From the NCBI RefSeq assembly GCF_000003605.2, contig NW_003131862.1, positions 78,689 through 93,241 of the forward strand: DNA of 14,553 nt. The letters run 5' to 3'. The position numbers were made by a program, and so were the translations under genes. The stretch's first letter is position 1. Each line of letters opens with the position of its first letter. The notes beneath the pieces were generated by a model that saw only the letters and a list, made by a program, of their open reading frames with translations, made no database searches and was not told the DNA's origin. Positions 1-8,860 of this stretch are shown piece by piece. This DNA is from Saccoglossus kowalevskii. Taxonomy: Eukaryota > Hemichordata > Enteropneusta > Harrimaniidae.

Positions 1-1080
1 ACTACCCGGAAAGTAAGCAGGTACGCACCACTCTCCGGGAAAGTAATCATGACCACAAAGCAAAGGTACGCACCGCTCTTGGGAAAGTAAGCAGGACCAC
101 AAGGCAAAGGTACGCACCACTCCCGGGAGAGTAAGCAGGACCACATGGCAAAGGTACGCACCGCTCTTGGGAAAGTAAGCAGGACCACAAGGCAAAGGTA
201 GCCACCACTCCCGGGAAAGTAATCATGACCACAAAGCAAAGGTACGCACCACTCTACGGAAAAGTAAACGGGACCACAAGGCAAAGGTACGCACCACTCC
301 CCGGAAAGTAAGCAGGACCACAAGGCAAAGTTAAGCACCACTCTCCGGGAAAGTAATCATGACCACAAAGCAAAGGTTCGCACAGCTCTCGGGAAAGTAA
401 GCAGGACCACAAGGCAAAGGTACGCACCACTCCCGGGAAAGTAAGCAGGACCACAAGGCAAAGGTAGCCACCACTCCCGGGAAAGTAAGCAGGACTACAA
501 GGCAAAGGTACGCACCACTCCCGGGAAAGTAAGCAGGACCACAAAGCAAAGGTACGCACCACTCCCCTGAAAATAATCATGAACCCGAAGCGAAGGTACG
601 CACCGCTCTCGAGAAAATAAGCAGGACCACAAGGCAAAGGTACGCACCACTCCCGGGAAAGTAAGCAGGACCACAAGGCAAAGGTACGCACCACTCCTGG
701 AAAAGTAAGCAGGACCACAACGCAAAGATACGCCCTACTCCCCGGAAAGTAAGCAGGACCACAAGGCAAAGATACGCACTACTCCCCGGAAAGTAAGCAG
801 GACCACAAGACAAAGGTACGCACCACTCCCGGGAAAGTAAGCAGGACCAAAAGACAAAGGTACGCACCACTCCCCGGAAAGTAAGCAGGACCACAAGGCA
901 AAGGTACGCACCACTCCCGGGAAAGTAATCATGACCACAAAGCAAAGGTACGTACCACTCCCGGGAAAGTAAGCAGGACCACAAAGCAAAGGTAAGCACC
1001 ACTGGCCACAAAGCAAAGGTGCTTGCCGTTCCCGGGAAAGTAAGCAAGCAAGACCACACAGCCGAGGTACTCACCAATCT
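1..1080. repeat. 44-bp minisatellite, about 24 units
   Basis: Tandem array with a 44-bp period, read from successive GGTACGCACC anchors at 20, 65, 109, 153, 197, 241, 286, 330, 375, 419, 463, 507, 551, 595, 639, 683, 727, 771, 815, 859, 903, 947, 991, 1018 and 1066. The unit runs GGTACGCACCACTCCCGGG, then AAAGTAAGCAGGACC, then ACAAGGCAAA. Most units carry CCCGGG or a close variant. A few units are 45 bp, one is cut to 27 bp (991-1017) and one is 48 bp through a GCAA duplication (about 1041). The array begins before the window, and its first visible unit is internally deleted. The minus strand of the unit has no stop codon, so long minus-strand frames appear in all three phases; because 44 is not a multiple of three, they cycle through phases. 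I regard them as by-products of the repeat, not genes. Confidence 0.97.
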
Positions 1081-2487
1081 GATTAAAGTCCGATGTAGGT
1101 AAATTAGTAAATTAGTAAATTGTACTGTTTATTATTAGGGTTTTGAGCCCTATTGGGTACCGCCATTTGAACAGCATTGCCTGCAACTGTGTAATATTTG
1201 GCTTGTCTTATAGAATAGAGATCTAGTGCATGGTGATGAAGCATACTATATTGGTCACATGATTTGGTGGCCATCTTGAATTTAAGGCAAACAAAATCGA
1301 GGCTCATTCAAGTTTACGTAAACATTTTTCTGAGTATTAAAAAAATCGTCTGGAAGAGGCATTGGCCTATGGGTTACACGTAAATCTTTGGAGCACTTTC
1401 GTGTTTTACTCGAAAACACACTGTTTGAATTGAAAACGTGTGTACTATATTATTCTTTGGAAAAGTGTTTATCGAAATAATTAAACACATTTTGATGACA
1501 ATTACGCATATTGGAAACACAAAAAAAATACACTTTTTTCAAAATATACGTGTTTTACGCGGATATAAATGCGTCATTAAAGTGTTTATTGATAGTGCAT
1601 TTATGGACTAATGCAACCAATGTTAAAGATAAAACCATAGTCTGAAACTCAAACATTATGCTATATATGTTATGAGATGGCATGATATAGCATTATTCAG
1701 AGAATTGTTTTAATTGTTATGTCACGACTTTATTAAACTCAAATACTTGATTAGTTATCAACATGTCAGTGACATCCAAGGTACCAGGTTGTGGAAGAAA
1801 TAATTGTATGTACTTTCATATGGCCTTATTACATAGAAATATTATCGTGGCATATGCATACGTTTTCCTGCTATATTATCATCACACTACTACATTATCA
1901 CACATTTCGTGCATAAATGAAATACAAATGGACAAAATAATTCCATTTTGAAAAAATAAAATGTTAACTGGAAAACACTTGGCGCAGTTCTTTGTTGCCT
2001 AATGGAGTTTGATACTCCGCATTTGGTGAATGGTGGCGGTAGTTAGTAATCACATCAGAATATTCATACAAGTGATTTAAACATTTTTCTCGAAAACTAT
2101 TAATTTGAAGTCCTCCAGAAAGCAAAATCACCAACGAAATTTCAACCTAAACCCCCTGACATTGCATGGTTACTAAAGTGTTTATATATAACTGTACGTT
2201 TGTGTTTACAGTCTACTGGCTGTATACAGCATATTTATTAGAAAAATGCTCATAAAACATTGTTATCGGACAAAATGTGCACGTTGCGATACATTTATTT
2301 ATTTTAGTATTTTCAATAATAAACATCTTTATATATAGATTGAACATGCACGGAGTTGTTATCAGCTCGATATCTCAAGTTAGTAAACTTAATGATGCGG
2401 CGATGGATAGGCGTTATAACCTTGTTCCATTGCCGGAGCCTCAATGTTGTATGCCATCTAATGGTGATTACTACACACCTGTGCGAA
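1081..2487. other. AT-rich DNA without a recognised gene
   Basis: No frame here reads like a known protein, and the short open frames have no supporting signals. Visible small structures are three copies of an 8-bp unit GTAAATTA (1099-1122), a hairpin GTGTTTT-ACTCG-AAAACAC (1401-1419), and a recurring AAGTGTTTAT motif near 1464, 1577 and 2172 with another near 3504. A minus-strand frame at 1104-1307 has a protein-like composition but matches nothing I know. Confidence 0.6.
1099..1122. repeat. Short tandem repeat, 3 x 8 bp
   Basis: Three consecutive copies of GTAAATTA, the last ending in G. It lies just downstream of the minisatellite and shares no sequence with it. Confidence 0.85.
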
Positions 2488-2740
2488 TGTAATGTCAATA
2501 AATGATTTGAAACAGTAAACGGGGGTGGTGTAAACCGATGATCTTTATTCGGAGTCGAGACATCAGGAGGAAGAAGCCTAGCCAGAGCATAGAGTACAAA
2601 AGTTGTATCTGGGCGTTGGCCAAGCGGCAAAGCATAGGGAGCAAACAGGTGGACCAGGTCCGGTGTATCTCTGAATCTGCCTAAGTGTGTCTCTCTGGGT
2701 CTATATCTCTAAGTCTATATCTCTATCTAAAGTAACATGT

Positions 2741-2749
2741 CTTTTTATA
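2741..2749 (-). promoter_or_regulatory. TATA box in the putative LTR
   Basis: The minus strand reads TATAAAAAG, an excellent TATA box. A start about 30 bp downstream would fall near 2710, inside the TCTATATCTCT-rich stretch. It would drive transcription leftwards toward the AATAAA at 2544-2549. Confidence 0.45.
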
Positions 2750-2885
2750 AGGTAAATCTCGTGATCCAAATTGATACATCACATGACTCAAAACACCTTT
2801 TATGATAGAACAGTGATTCAATACACCCGCATAATTTTCCCGAAAATACATTGAATAAAAATACAAGATACAAAATAAAAATACA

Positions 2886-2899
2886 GTGTATTAATACAC
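2886..2899. repeat. 14-bp perfect palindrome
   Basis: GTGTATTAATACAC equals its own reverse complement. It sits in the U3-like part of the putative LTR. Its 12-bp core TGTATTAATACA recurs in another palindrome at 11279-11292. Confidence 0.8.
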
Positions 2900-3047
2900 G
2901 TGGTGCCATACACTGTCAGATGCCCATATATCAGACACCCGCTGAAAGCGACTCTGGTATTGTTTTAGAAACCACACTTGTTGATAGCAATGTGAAGATA
3001 CGCTTGATATTGTTTCAATACAAGCGTCACCTGTGGGAATCCTGACA

Positions 3048-4789
3048 ACGCCCATGATGGGTGTTCGTACGAGTGATATGACAGTAATCTAAATGAGCCC
3101 CTCTAATTCTTCATTAATATAAACATAACTATTTCACTGTTATTTAGATACTCCATAAATACAATACAATACAATATGAACACTAATATTAAAAAATAAT
3201 TTAGATTGCTACTTTTTTACTATCAAGAGCATGCCAACCGGTGGGATGTTCGATTTACTGAGAAAGATAGAAACCAGAAGTTATCCTAAATAAAATTGAA
3301 GGTATGGTGGAATTGTCACTCCATTACAAAGCGTGTGGAAAATGTAATTGATACAGCCAATATCGGCAGCTGTCTACACTTATTTGTGTTCGGGTTGGTA
3401 CGGTACTTGATTTACTCAAATTCATGCATTTATAGGACCAGAGAATTGCGTAATGCATACATTCTTTCGGAGTCATGATCTGAGTTACCAAACAAAATTA
3501 TAGAAGTGTTTATTTAACAAGAAAATGTAGTTCAATTTGTGTTATTGGTGAGTATTCATATTTTGGCGTTAGTATTTTACATCACGTAATTCTGATTCAA
3601 ATATCGCATTGCTCGAAACAATAATGATAATTAATTTAACATTACCTACTGGATTTAGATAATATTTTAATTGTATATTTTCAGATTGAAGGAAAAATTA
3701 ATAGTTCGGTAAGTGTAGACGAGATGATTTTGCTAACATTGTCCTGTTAATATAGATTATTGTTGGATTCGTCCCACGTGCCACACGAGCCCTTGTTAGG
3801 TAAATATACTTTTAAATACGACACAGCTCCGTTTTAGGTGTTACTTTAAACGTGGTGTGAAAAAAACAATCAAGCTATTGGACGGATAGAAAAGTGAAAG
3901 GTGAATGAGATGGAATTGGTGTAGTGCAGATTTGTATCAACGAGGAACAAGTTTAATGATGCTATTGTTTTTTTTTCAGTTTATTATTCATCTATTCACT
4001 TATTTTGTCACAAAATTATTAAGAATTTGCCGGCACTTCCCTGCCGTTATATTATTACTATTGACGATACACCTTTCCGAAAAGCCCTACCCCCTGAGAC
4101 ACCTTTCCGAGTCCCTCCCTCTAGAACGAAACGAGTCTGTGACGTAGAAAGATGCAAGAAATGTCGTTCAAATAAATAACTGTTTAGTTGTGTAGTCGTT
4201 CATCGTATAGAAAACAACAAATTTCTAAAAAATATTATTGGACGACAACAGGTCATTAACGGCATTCCTTACACCCATGCATTTACGTCACATAAGCACC
4301 ACGCCGGTAGGGGGTGCCACTTATTTTCTTAACACGTACACTCTTGTTCAAACACGTACTCGCATTTCACAAACAACACGGTATTACTACATTGTCAAGG
4401 AAAAAACGCTGAATGATGTCATTTATGTGGGTCTATTTTTTCAGTTTGAAAAGCTGAAATATGTGAGAGACATTGAATGAACTTGCGCTGTCAAATATCT
4501 ATCTACTTCAATAATGATAGGAGAAATCTCAACATCAAACTTGAAAATAAAGATAAGATGTAAAACGTAGTCTGTGATCAGGTATATTAAGAAGCGTTTA
4601 TTAAATTGTTCACAGCTAAATATATGCCCTTAACTATACATTTTTTAGATTTTCATCGCCGTTACTACCGTTTACATTATTTAATGGCAAGCGTTCTAAA
4701 CCATATGAACCATGATGATACTTTCTTCGATTGGTAGTTATTTATATGGTGACAAGAACTATTCACACCGAATAATTACAACTTACTCA
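3048..4789. other. AT-rich DNA, no gene recognised
   Basis: The open frames here (for example 3296-3478, 3905-4147 and 4238-4480, plus strand) show no family motif, and I treat them as chance. Notable small sites are a near-perfect hairpin at 3047-3065 (AACGCCCAT, one base, ATGGGTGTT), a CACGTG at about 3777, an exact 12-bp direct repeat ACACCTTTCCGA at 4069-4080 and 4099-4110, and a CTCF-like string CCGGTAGGGGGTG at 4304-4316. The end next to LINE-A (4500-4790) could hold further decayed element sequence that I cannot read. Confidence 0.55.
4069..4110. repeat. 12-bp direct repeat pair, 30 bp apart
   Basis: ACACCTTTCCGA occurs exactly at 4069-4080 and 4099-4110. The intervening 18 bp is pyrimidine-rich and unlike its surroundings. 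It may be the relic of a 30-bp tandem duplication. Confidence 0.75.
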
Positions 4790-5620
4790 GATTGTTGAAG
4801 AGTCAAATACAACTGTGTATCATTCGCATAGAACATTGACTGAATACCATGATATACAATTACGTTTTCAAATGGGTCCCTGTGGTACACCACAATGAAA
4901 AAATGAATTTCTGAGATATCACCACCAATAGAAACCCCCTGTTTTCTGTCCTATATAGCTATATATCATATGCCTTTCCACAACACTATACCGAAAACTA
5001 AGACGCTGCAGCAAATTTTGATGGTCAACCAAATCAAACGCCAATGAAAGGTCCAAGAGGACCAACACAACATCTATCAGCTCTCTGATCAAGAGCTCGC
5101 ACAACGTCATTTTGCACGCACAGCAGTGCCAGTTCAGTGCTGTGATGCTTACGATATGCGCTTTACATCTTTCAATACAAATTATTCTTATTCACGTACG
5201 TCTGAACCTTTCACACTTTGTTTGATCATGTTTTCTAAGGTCTATGGTTTGATATAGCGTGATAATTGTTGAACTTGTCAAGATCCGCACCGGATTATTT
5301 GATAAGTGGAGTTATCCGCACAGTCTTATTGGATTCGAACACACCAGAGAGAAGACACGAGTTCACAATTTGAGTAATGGATTGAAACATAACATCAATA
5401 CAGTTCTTCAAGCGGATAGTTGGTACGTGATCGAGTGCACAAGTGGAAGATTTTGACTTCTTACAATCTTACTATCATCCTCACGTGACAGTTAGTGAAA
5501 GTTGGCAAAATAAGAAATACACATGTTCGTATCTGATAGTCATGCAAGACTGGGGCAAGGTAGAACGTTATCCAGACCAATTCACGCTTGATTTTATCCT
5601 TGCAGAACCTACTATAAACG
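4790..5620 (-). pseudogene. LINE-A: decayed non-LTR reverse transcriptase
   Basis: Minus-strand remains of a LINE polymerase (Jockey/CR1/L2-like group), which in active elements copies element RNA into DNA at a nick. Motifs appear in order but across frameshifts: FCKDKI (5590-5610); a link segment with SKIV (near 5485); ALDHVPT (5418-5438); SGVF then TPLIK (about 5300-5345) with an in-frame TAA at 5295-5297 before SGADLD; NYHAISN for the usual NYRPISN (5247-5267); SAYRKHHSTEL (5130-5162) after a TAA at 5163-5165 where Q is usual; DLSLAFDLVDHQ, the motif A region with its catalytic Asp (5018-5053); a GVPQG-like box (about 4873-4898); and FYANDTQLY (YAND at 4819-4830). YADD is the active form, so a catalytic Asp is replaced by Asn. 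A frameshift lies between the KHHSTE block and motif A. Beyond about 4790 the expected thumb and C-terminal region is not recognisable. The copy is clearly inactive. Confidence 0.9.
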
Positions 5621-5624
5621 CTTG

Positions 5625-6970
5625 TCATATAATCAATACATTTACTTTCAGATGAATCATTTTCAATTTGTCATCACAATATTACCAGGTTAAACTGTCA
5701 ATTTGATGATTTAAAGAGTTACCTTGGTAACCCCACTACTGATTATTCAATACTTGGTATTTCGAGACATATTTAAAAGATAAATCTGATAATGATATTG
5801 AACTTCCCGGATATAGCCTTGTACACAAAACAGAGTGAATGCTCCAAAAGGTAGGGTGATATAATATATTGGTGATCAACTTAATATATAATAATTAGAA
5901 ATGATTTAGACCTAACTAGTACTACAAGTATTTCTGGACTTACCAAAAATCTTCGGCACCTTAAATCTTGATATCTTATCAAGAAAAAAACATGGTTTTA
6001 GAGGGGCTTTGAATGAATGGTTTACTAATTTTCTGAATAATAGAAAATAATACGTTTGTTAGTACTCTGAACTTTTCATCCAAACATATTAAATATTGCG
6101 TTATTTATGATATACACTATGCAACTGATAAACTGAGCTATATAATATATACTGATCATAGTAATTATTAATAACTAATTAATTATACAAGAAAATTGAG
6201 AAACTGGAAACTATTTGTAAATAAAAATGTTAAAAACATTCGACCTTAGGTCGATTTGAACATATCACTGGGGCATTGAACCGGTTGAACAGCGCCCTCT
6301 TTCTTGGCAGACGAAAATATGACGTGAAACACCTGATAACACTTGGAGTTCTAAACATATTGGAGTGGAACACTTTTTACATGGGCATACCTTATTTACA
6401 TTATACTGTTTTTCCATATTAAAATGTGGGATTCTTGCCTGGGATAATGTTTATCTGTCAGATTTGAACAAATTATACCGTGTTCTGCGAATTATTTAGA
6501 AGAAGTGCATATCGAACACGTACTTGCTTACTCAGACACAATATATAGTACTGAATATATATGACATGCACAGAGCCGGAACTTAGTATATTTATTTAAA
6601 ATATGCAAATAATCCTCTTTTCATCAACGTATCCAATGGTATATTCAAAAACACATTGTCGGTTTCAACGCACACGATACTATAGATTACAGCCGTGTTT
6701 TGCAAAAGTTCAAGTCATCTTGCTAATTGACTATCCGAATAATTCCCAGAACGGCTGTAAATAAAAAATAATTTAAAACTACCGAAAATCAACAAAACTA
6801 TTTCCCGAAAAAATATACTATTTTCTTGCCCGAAACTATGGAATGAAATCAGTGAATCGATCAATATCAAACAAAGTGGCTATGCATTTAGAACACCCTT
6901 GAATTTAAGTACGGGACCTTTATGTTCATTTTGATTCCCCCAGTCTACAGTTTGTATAATAAAAACTTTA
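5625..6970 (+). pseudogene. LINE-B: decayed endonuclease-RT element
   Basis: Plus-strand remains of a second LINE, read through several frameshifts. An AP-endonuclease-like domain starts with FSICHHNI (5660-5683), FDDLKSYLG (5703-5729), DYSILGIS (about 5740-5765), ELPGYS in another frame (5800-5817) and IRNDLDL (5894-5914). The text then jumps to a reverse transcriptase palm/finger piece, HGFRGALNEWFTNFLNNRK (5991-6047), so several hundred residues are missing by internal deletion. A C-terminal region follows with GILAWDNVYLSDLNKLY (about 6428-6478) and KLWNEISESI (about 6833-6862), typical of the segment after RT in Jockey/CR1/L2-type elements. A possible poly(A) signal, AATAAA within GTATAATAAAAAC, lies at about 6954-6966. 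The motif wording differs from LINE-A, suggesting a different family. Many stops and frameshifts make it inactive. Confidence 0.85.
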
Positions 6971-6999
6971 GCTGAAATAATTTTGAATTTGACTTAAAA

Positions 7000-7667
7000 T
7001 TGGTTTTCTATTCTTCAAGTCCTACCGTTTGGATTTTGCTAGCTCACAATTACTACGTGTATTGCAGTGGCAGTGGGATTATTTGTATTGAGCCTATGTA
7101 CATGAGTTTCTTTGGTACATGTATTACATACTGGTTGCTTGGCAACAGGCATCCGTATTTGGTAGATCAATAAAACACTACGAATGTGAATAACTTCAAT
7201 AAAATCGTACAAAGTTGCCTTTTTCAATATGCTGATATGCTAAGGGCCAAAGTACACTAGATCAAAAGATTACATTACTAATTTCAAACATAGGACCGCA
7301 CCTCACACCGATTGAGGCAATCAAAAACACTTTTATATGACCGTGGTCATAGTGATATCGATAATGAATTTCTCAAGTTTGGAGTCTGTCGTAGTTAGGG
7401 GAGGGACAAGAGGGGTAGCTGGAACAGGTTACAGGAAATAAAAAGGCACTTTGCGCTTTTACACTAAAATTTTAAGTTCCATTTATAGTGATTTGGTATT
7501 TACGGGTAAGTAACGGATGTGACTGATAACTTTTACCATGAAATCCTTAGCACCCCTTTGGCAGGCCAGTCAAACTGGTTTTCACTACAAGAGGTTACGA
7601 CCCCCCTGCCGAATGCTAAGAACAACTGAAACATATATAAGCATATTTACATGAAATATTGTCCACC
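7000..7667. other. Unassigned region
   Basis: About 670 bp with no recognised gene. It may include the 3' untranslated part of LINE-B. A 13-bp X-box-like GTTGCTTGGCAAC lies at 7134-7146, and an ATGACC-GT-GGTCAT inverted pair at 7337-7350. A plus-strand stretch around 7527-7628 reads for some 35 codons with balanced composition (DNFYHEIL near its start) before a stop, and could be an exon relic. I cannot assign it to a family. Confidence 0.5.
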
Positions 7668-7831
7668 TATGCGGATCTGTTTGTGCAGTGTTTTATGATC
7701 GCATGCCTTTACTAACGTAAACCAAACGTGTTATGTGGGACACCCAAGGCTTACAAGTACTACACCTCGCCCAAGGGAGACCTGGAGGTAGTTGTGGCAA
7801 AGGGTAACCTCATTCTCCCAAGTCCATAGAC
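7668..7831 (+). pseudogene. Exon-like repeat copy 1, frameshifted
   Basis: Diverged homologue of the segment at 7926-8110. Shared peptide pieces are FYDRMP-LT (from 7691), then after a one-base insertion LCG, then YTSPKGDLEVVVAKGNLIL in the restored register. Between LCG and YT it is 6 bp shorter than copy 2. A stop (TAA) follows FYDRMPLLT in the first frame, and TAG follows the shared block. Upstream, YADLFVQ aligns with EAELVQ of copy 2 after another one-base indel. It is clearly broken. I do not recognise the protein family. Confidence 0.6.
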
Positions 7832-7925
7832 TCCACAACCAGATGTAGTTTAAAATCTTGCCCAGGACACATATATACATATTTAAATAAACGTAAACGT
7901 TGCCTTTAATAGGTGATACCTCACA

Positions 7926-8110
7926 CGTGAGGCTGAGTTGGTGCAAGGCTTTTATGACCGTATGCCCTTTCTGACGTCAACAAACTTATTATGTGGGAAG
8001 TTGGCAGCAAATGCTGACAGGTGCTACACCTTGCCCAATGGTGACCTGGGGGTAGTTGTGGCAAAGGGTAACCTCATTCTCCAAAGTACAAAAAATCCAC
8101 AAATGGTTGC
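7926..8110 (+). pseudogene. Exon-like repeat copy 2, open frame
   Basis: An open frame runs from about 7917 (after TGA) through 8201. It contains TREAELVQGFYDRMPFLTS, then LLCG, then CYTLPNGDLGVVVAKGNLIL. The part shared with copy 1 ends near 8110. After that the frame becomes AT-rich and hydrophobic (isoleucine/tyrosine), which looks non-coding. There is no ATG in the conserved part, so this would be an internal exon, not a complete gene. Conservation between the copies is strongest at the peptide level in GDL-VVVAKGNLIL, where the few base differences change G/E or are silent. The family is not recognised; a retained exon of a duplicated gene and a fragment of an unknown mobile element are both possible. 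Confidence 0.5.
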
Positions 8111-8201
8111 AGTCCCATTTATAGTAAAAAAAGTTATTTTACACCTTATAAATAAAACAAATTCTTATTTAACTTATTATATAATATATTTGATAACCTG
8201 A

Positions 8202-8519
8202 GAATCAAAATTGGAAATTCCGTACGAATTACGACATTTAATGTGGAAAATGCTAATACGCTTACAAAAAATAAGATCTTTGTACAAATTTCAGACGAAT
8301 AAAATAGCTGATTAAATTTTACCCTATGCCCATGTCTACGAATTTGCATTTTTACTAGTATCTACAATGTATTTAAATTACATCATTACGAAAATAAAAA
8401 CAATTGATTACAGTTTACGAATATACCCCTTGTCGACCTTCTAGATGATCTGCGTGCAAACTTCTATAACTACAGTCTTTGAAATAGCTACACGCCATTT
8501 TAGTGAATTTGGTTCAATG
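8202..8519. other. AT-rich spacer
   Basis: Mostly AT-rich with no recognisable coding sequence or repeat. The minus-strand frame at 8146-8349 is low-complexity and hydrophobic and is probably chance. Base composition shifts toward GC and CpG near 8420-8520, leading into the promoter-like patch. Confidence 0.5.
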
Positions 8520-8575
8520 CACAACGAGGTTAAGGGGTCGTAGTCGTCGTGCCATGCATGCGCAACTGGGCATAG

Positions 8576-8720
8576 ATGGCGACTTTGACTGTAGTGCAGA
8601 TCAACGAGTACAAACTGCGACGTTACATAGCTTTAATTATGTATTTTTTACGTGATTGGAAGGTATCGAAGGAGTCACCGGCGGCAATTCGTGCAAGTCG
8701 CACCCCGGAGCCGCGCCCAG
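8576..8720 (+). CDS. Candidate first coding exon, product unknown
   Basis: An ATG at 8576, directly after an in-frame TAG (8573-8575), opens a frame beginning MATLTVVQINEYKLRRYIAL and ending ASRTPEPRP. The exon would end at 8720 in phase 1, where CCCAG|GTAAAA makes a good 5' splice site. Without splicing the frame stops at a TGA at 8738-8740, giving 54 residues. Composition is balanced and GC-richer than the flanks; the start is amphipathic and basic, and the end is proline/arginine-rich. The Kozak context is weak (T at -3, G at +4). An alternative in-frame ATG is at 8639. I do not recognise the protein. No convincing second exon is visible; the acceptor TTTATTTTCAG at about 10298-10308 would give only a short tail, so the next exon may lie outside the window. 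Confidence 0.4.
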
Positions 8721-8726
8721 GTAAAA
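8721..8726 (+). promoter_or_regulatory. Putative 5' splice site
   Basis: CCCAG|GTAAAA matches the animal donor consensus well, at the end of the GC-rich open frame that starts at 8576. No paired acceptor is proven. Confidence 0.4.
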
Positions 8727-8860
8727 CCTCATACTTGTGATTCCCATTAAAAGAGCGCATTGGATTGTGGGGAAATCAATGTTTATCAACACAAACTTAG
8801 TGAATGTCGCACTTGCGCAGCGCGACGACCACCGCCTTTAACATAATGCTAAGTGTAATG

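Larger units (their letters stand above)
2488..3047 (-). mobile_element. Probable solo LTR, minus orientation
   Basis: Read on the minus strand, this block has the order of a retrotransposon long terminal repeat. It opens TGTCAGGATTCCC at 3047 and has a U3-like AT-rich part. A TATA box (TATAAAAAG, 2741-2749) is followed by a pyrimidine/purine track, and an AATAAA signal (2544-2549) lies about 200 bp downstream. A TG...CA end lies at about 2488 (TGTAATGTCA on the plus strand) or about 2530 (TGTAAACC). No matching target-site duplication was found for either end, and no gag or pol remains adjoin it. That fits a solo LTR or a chance cluster of signals. The lower boundary is uncertain by about 45 bp, and the superfamily cannot be named. 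Confidence 0.42.
8520..8835 (+). promoter_or_regulatory. CpG-rich promoter-like patch
   Basis: CpG dinucleotides are dense here compared with the AT-rich flanks. An NRF1-like site GCATGCGCA (8556-8564) stands 11 bp before an ATG that itself lies in a YY1-like AGATGGCGAC (8575-8584). A second GCGC-rich string, TTGCGCAGCGCGACG, lies at about 8813-8827. NRF1 and YY1 sites close to the start are typical of TATA-less housekeeping promoters in animals. I infer plus-strand transcription because the ATG and the splice donor at 8721 share this orientation. Confidence 0.45.

Noticed and set aside
47-1077. Six overlapping minus-strand open frames of 61-171 residues rich in CGPAYFPGSGAYL-type repeats
   Set aside because: They are the three phases of a stop-free 44-bp minisatellite, with no start context, no splice logic and no distinct protein. 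They are repeat by-products.
2611-2663. tRNA- or SINE-like A box (TGGCCAAGCGG, 2617-2627) with a weak B box (GGTCCGG, 2657-2663)
   Set aside because: No cloverleaf can be drawn. The B box lacks the TTCGA core, and the stretch is better explained as part of the minus-strand LTR-like block.
5325-5345. B-box-like GTTCGAATCC on the minus strand, suggesting a tRNA
   Set aside because: It lies inside LINE-A coding remains (GVFESN) and has no acceptor stem, D arm or anticodon arm.
6288-6306. CTCF-like GCGCCCTCT
   Set aside because: Only the core half matches, and it lies within decayed LINE-B sequence.
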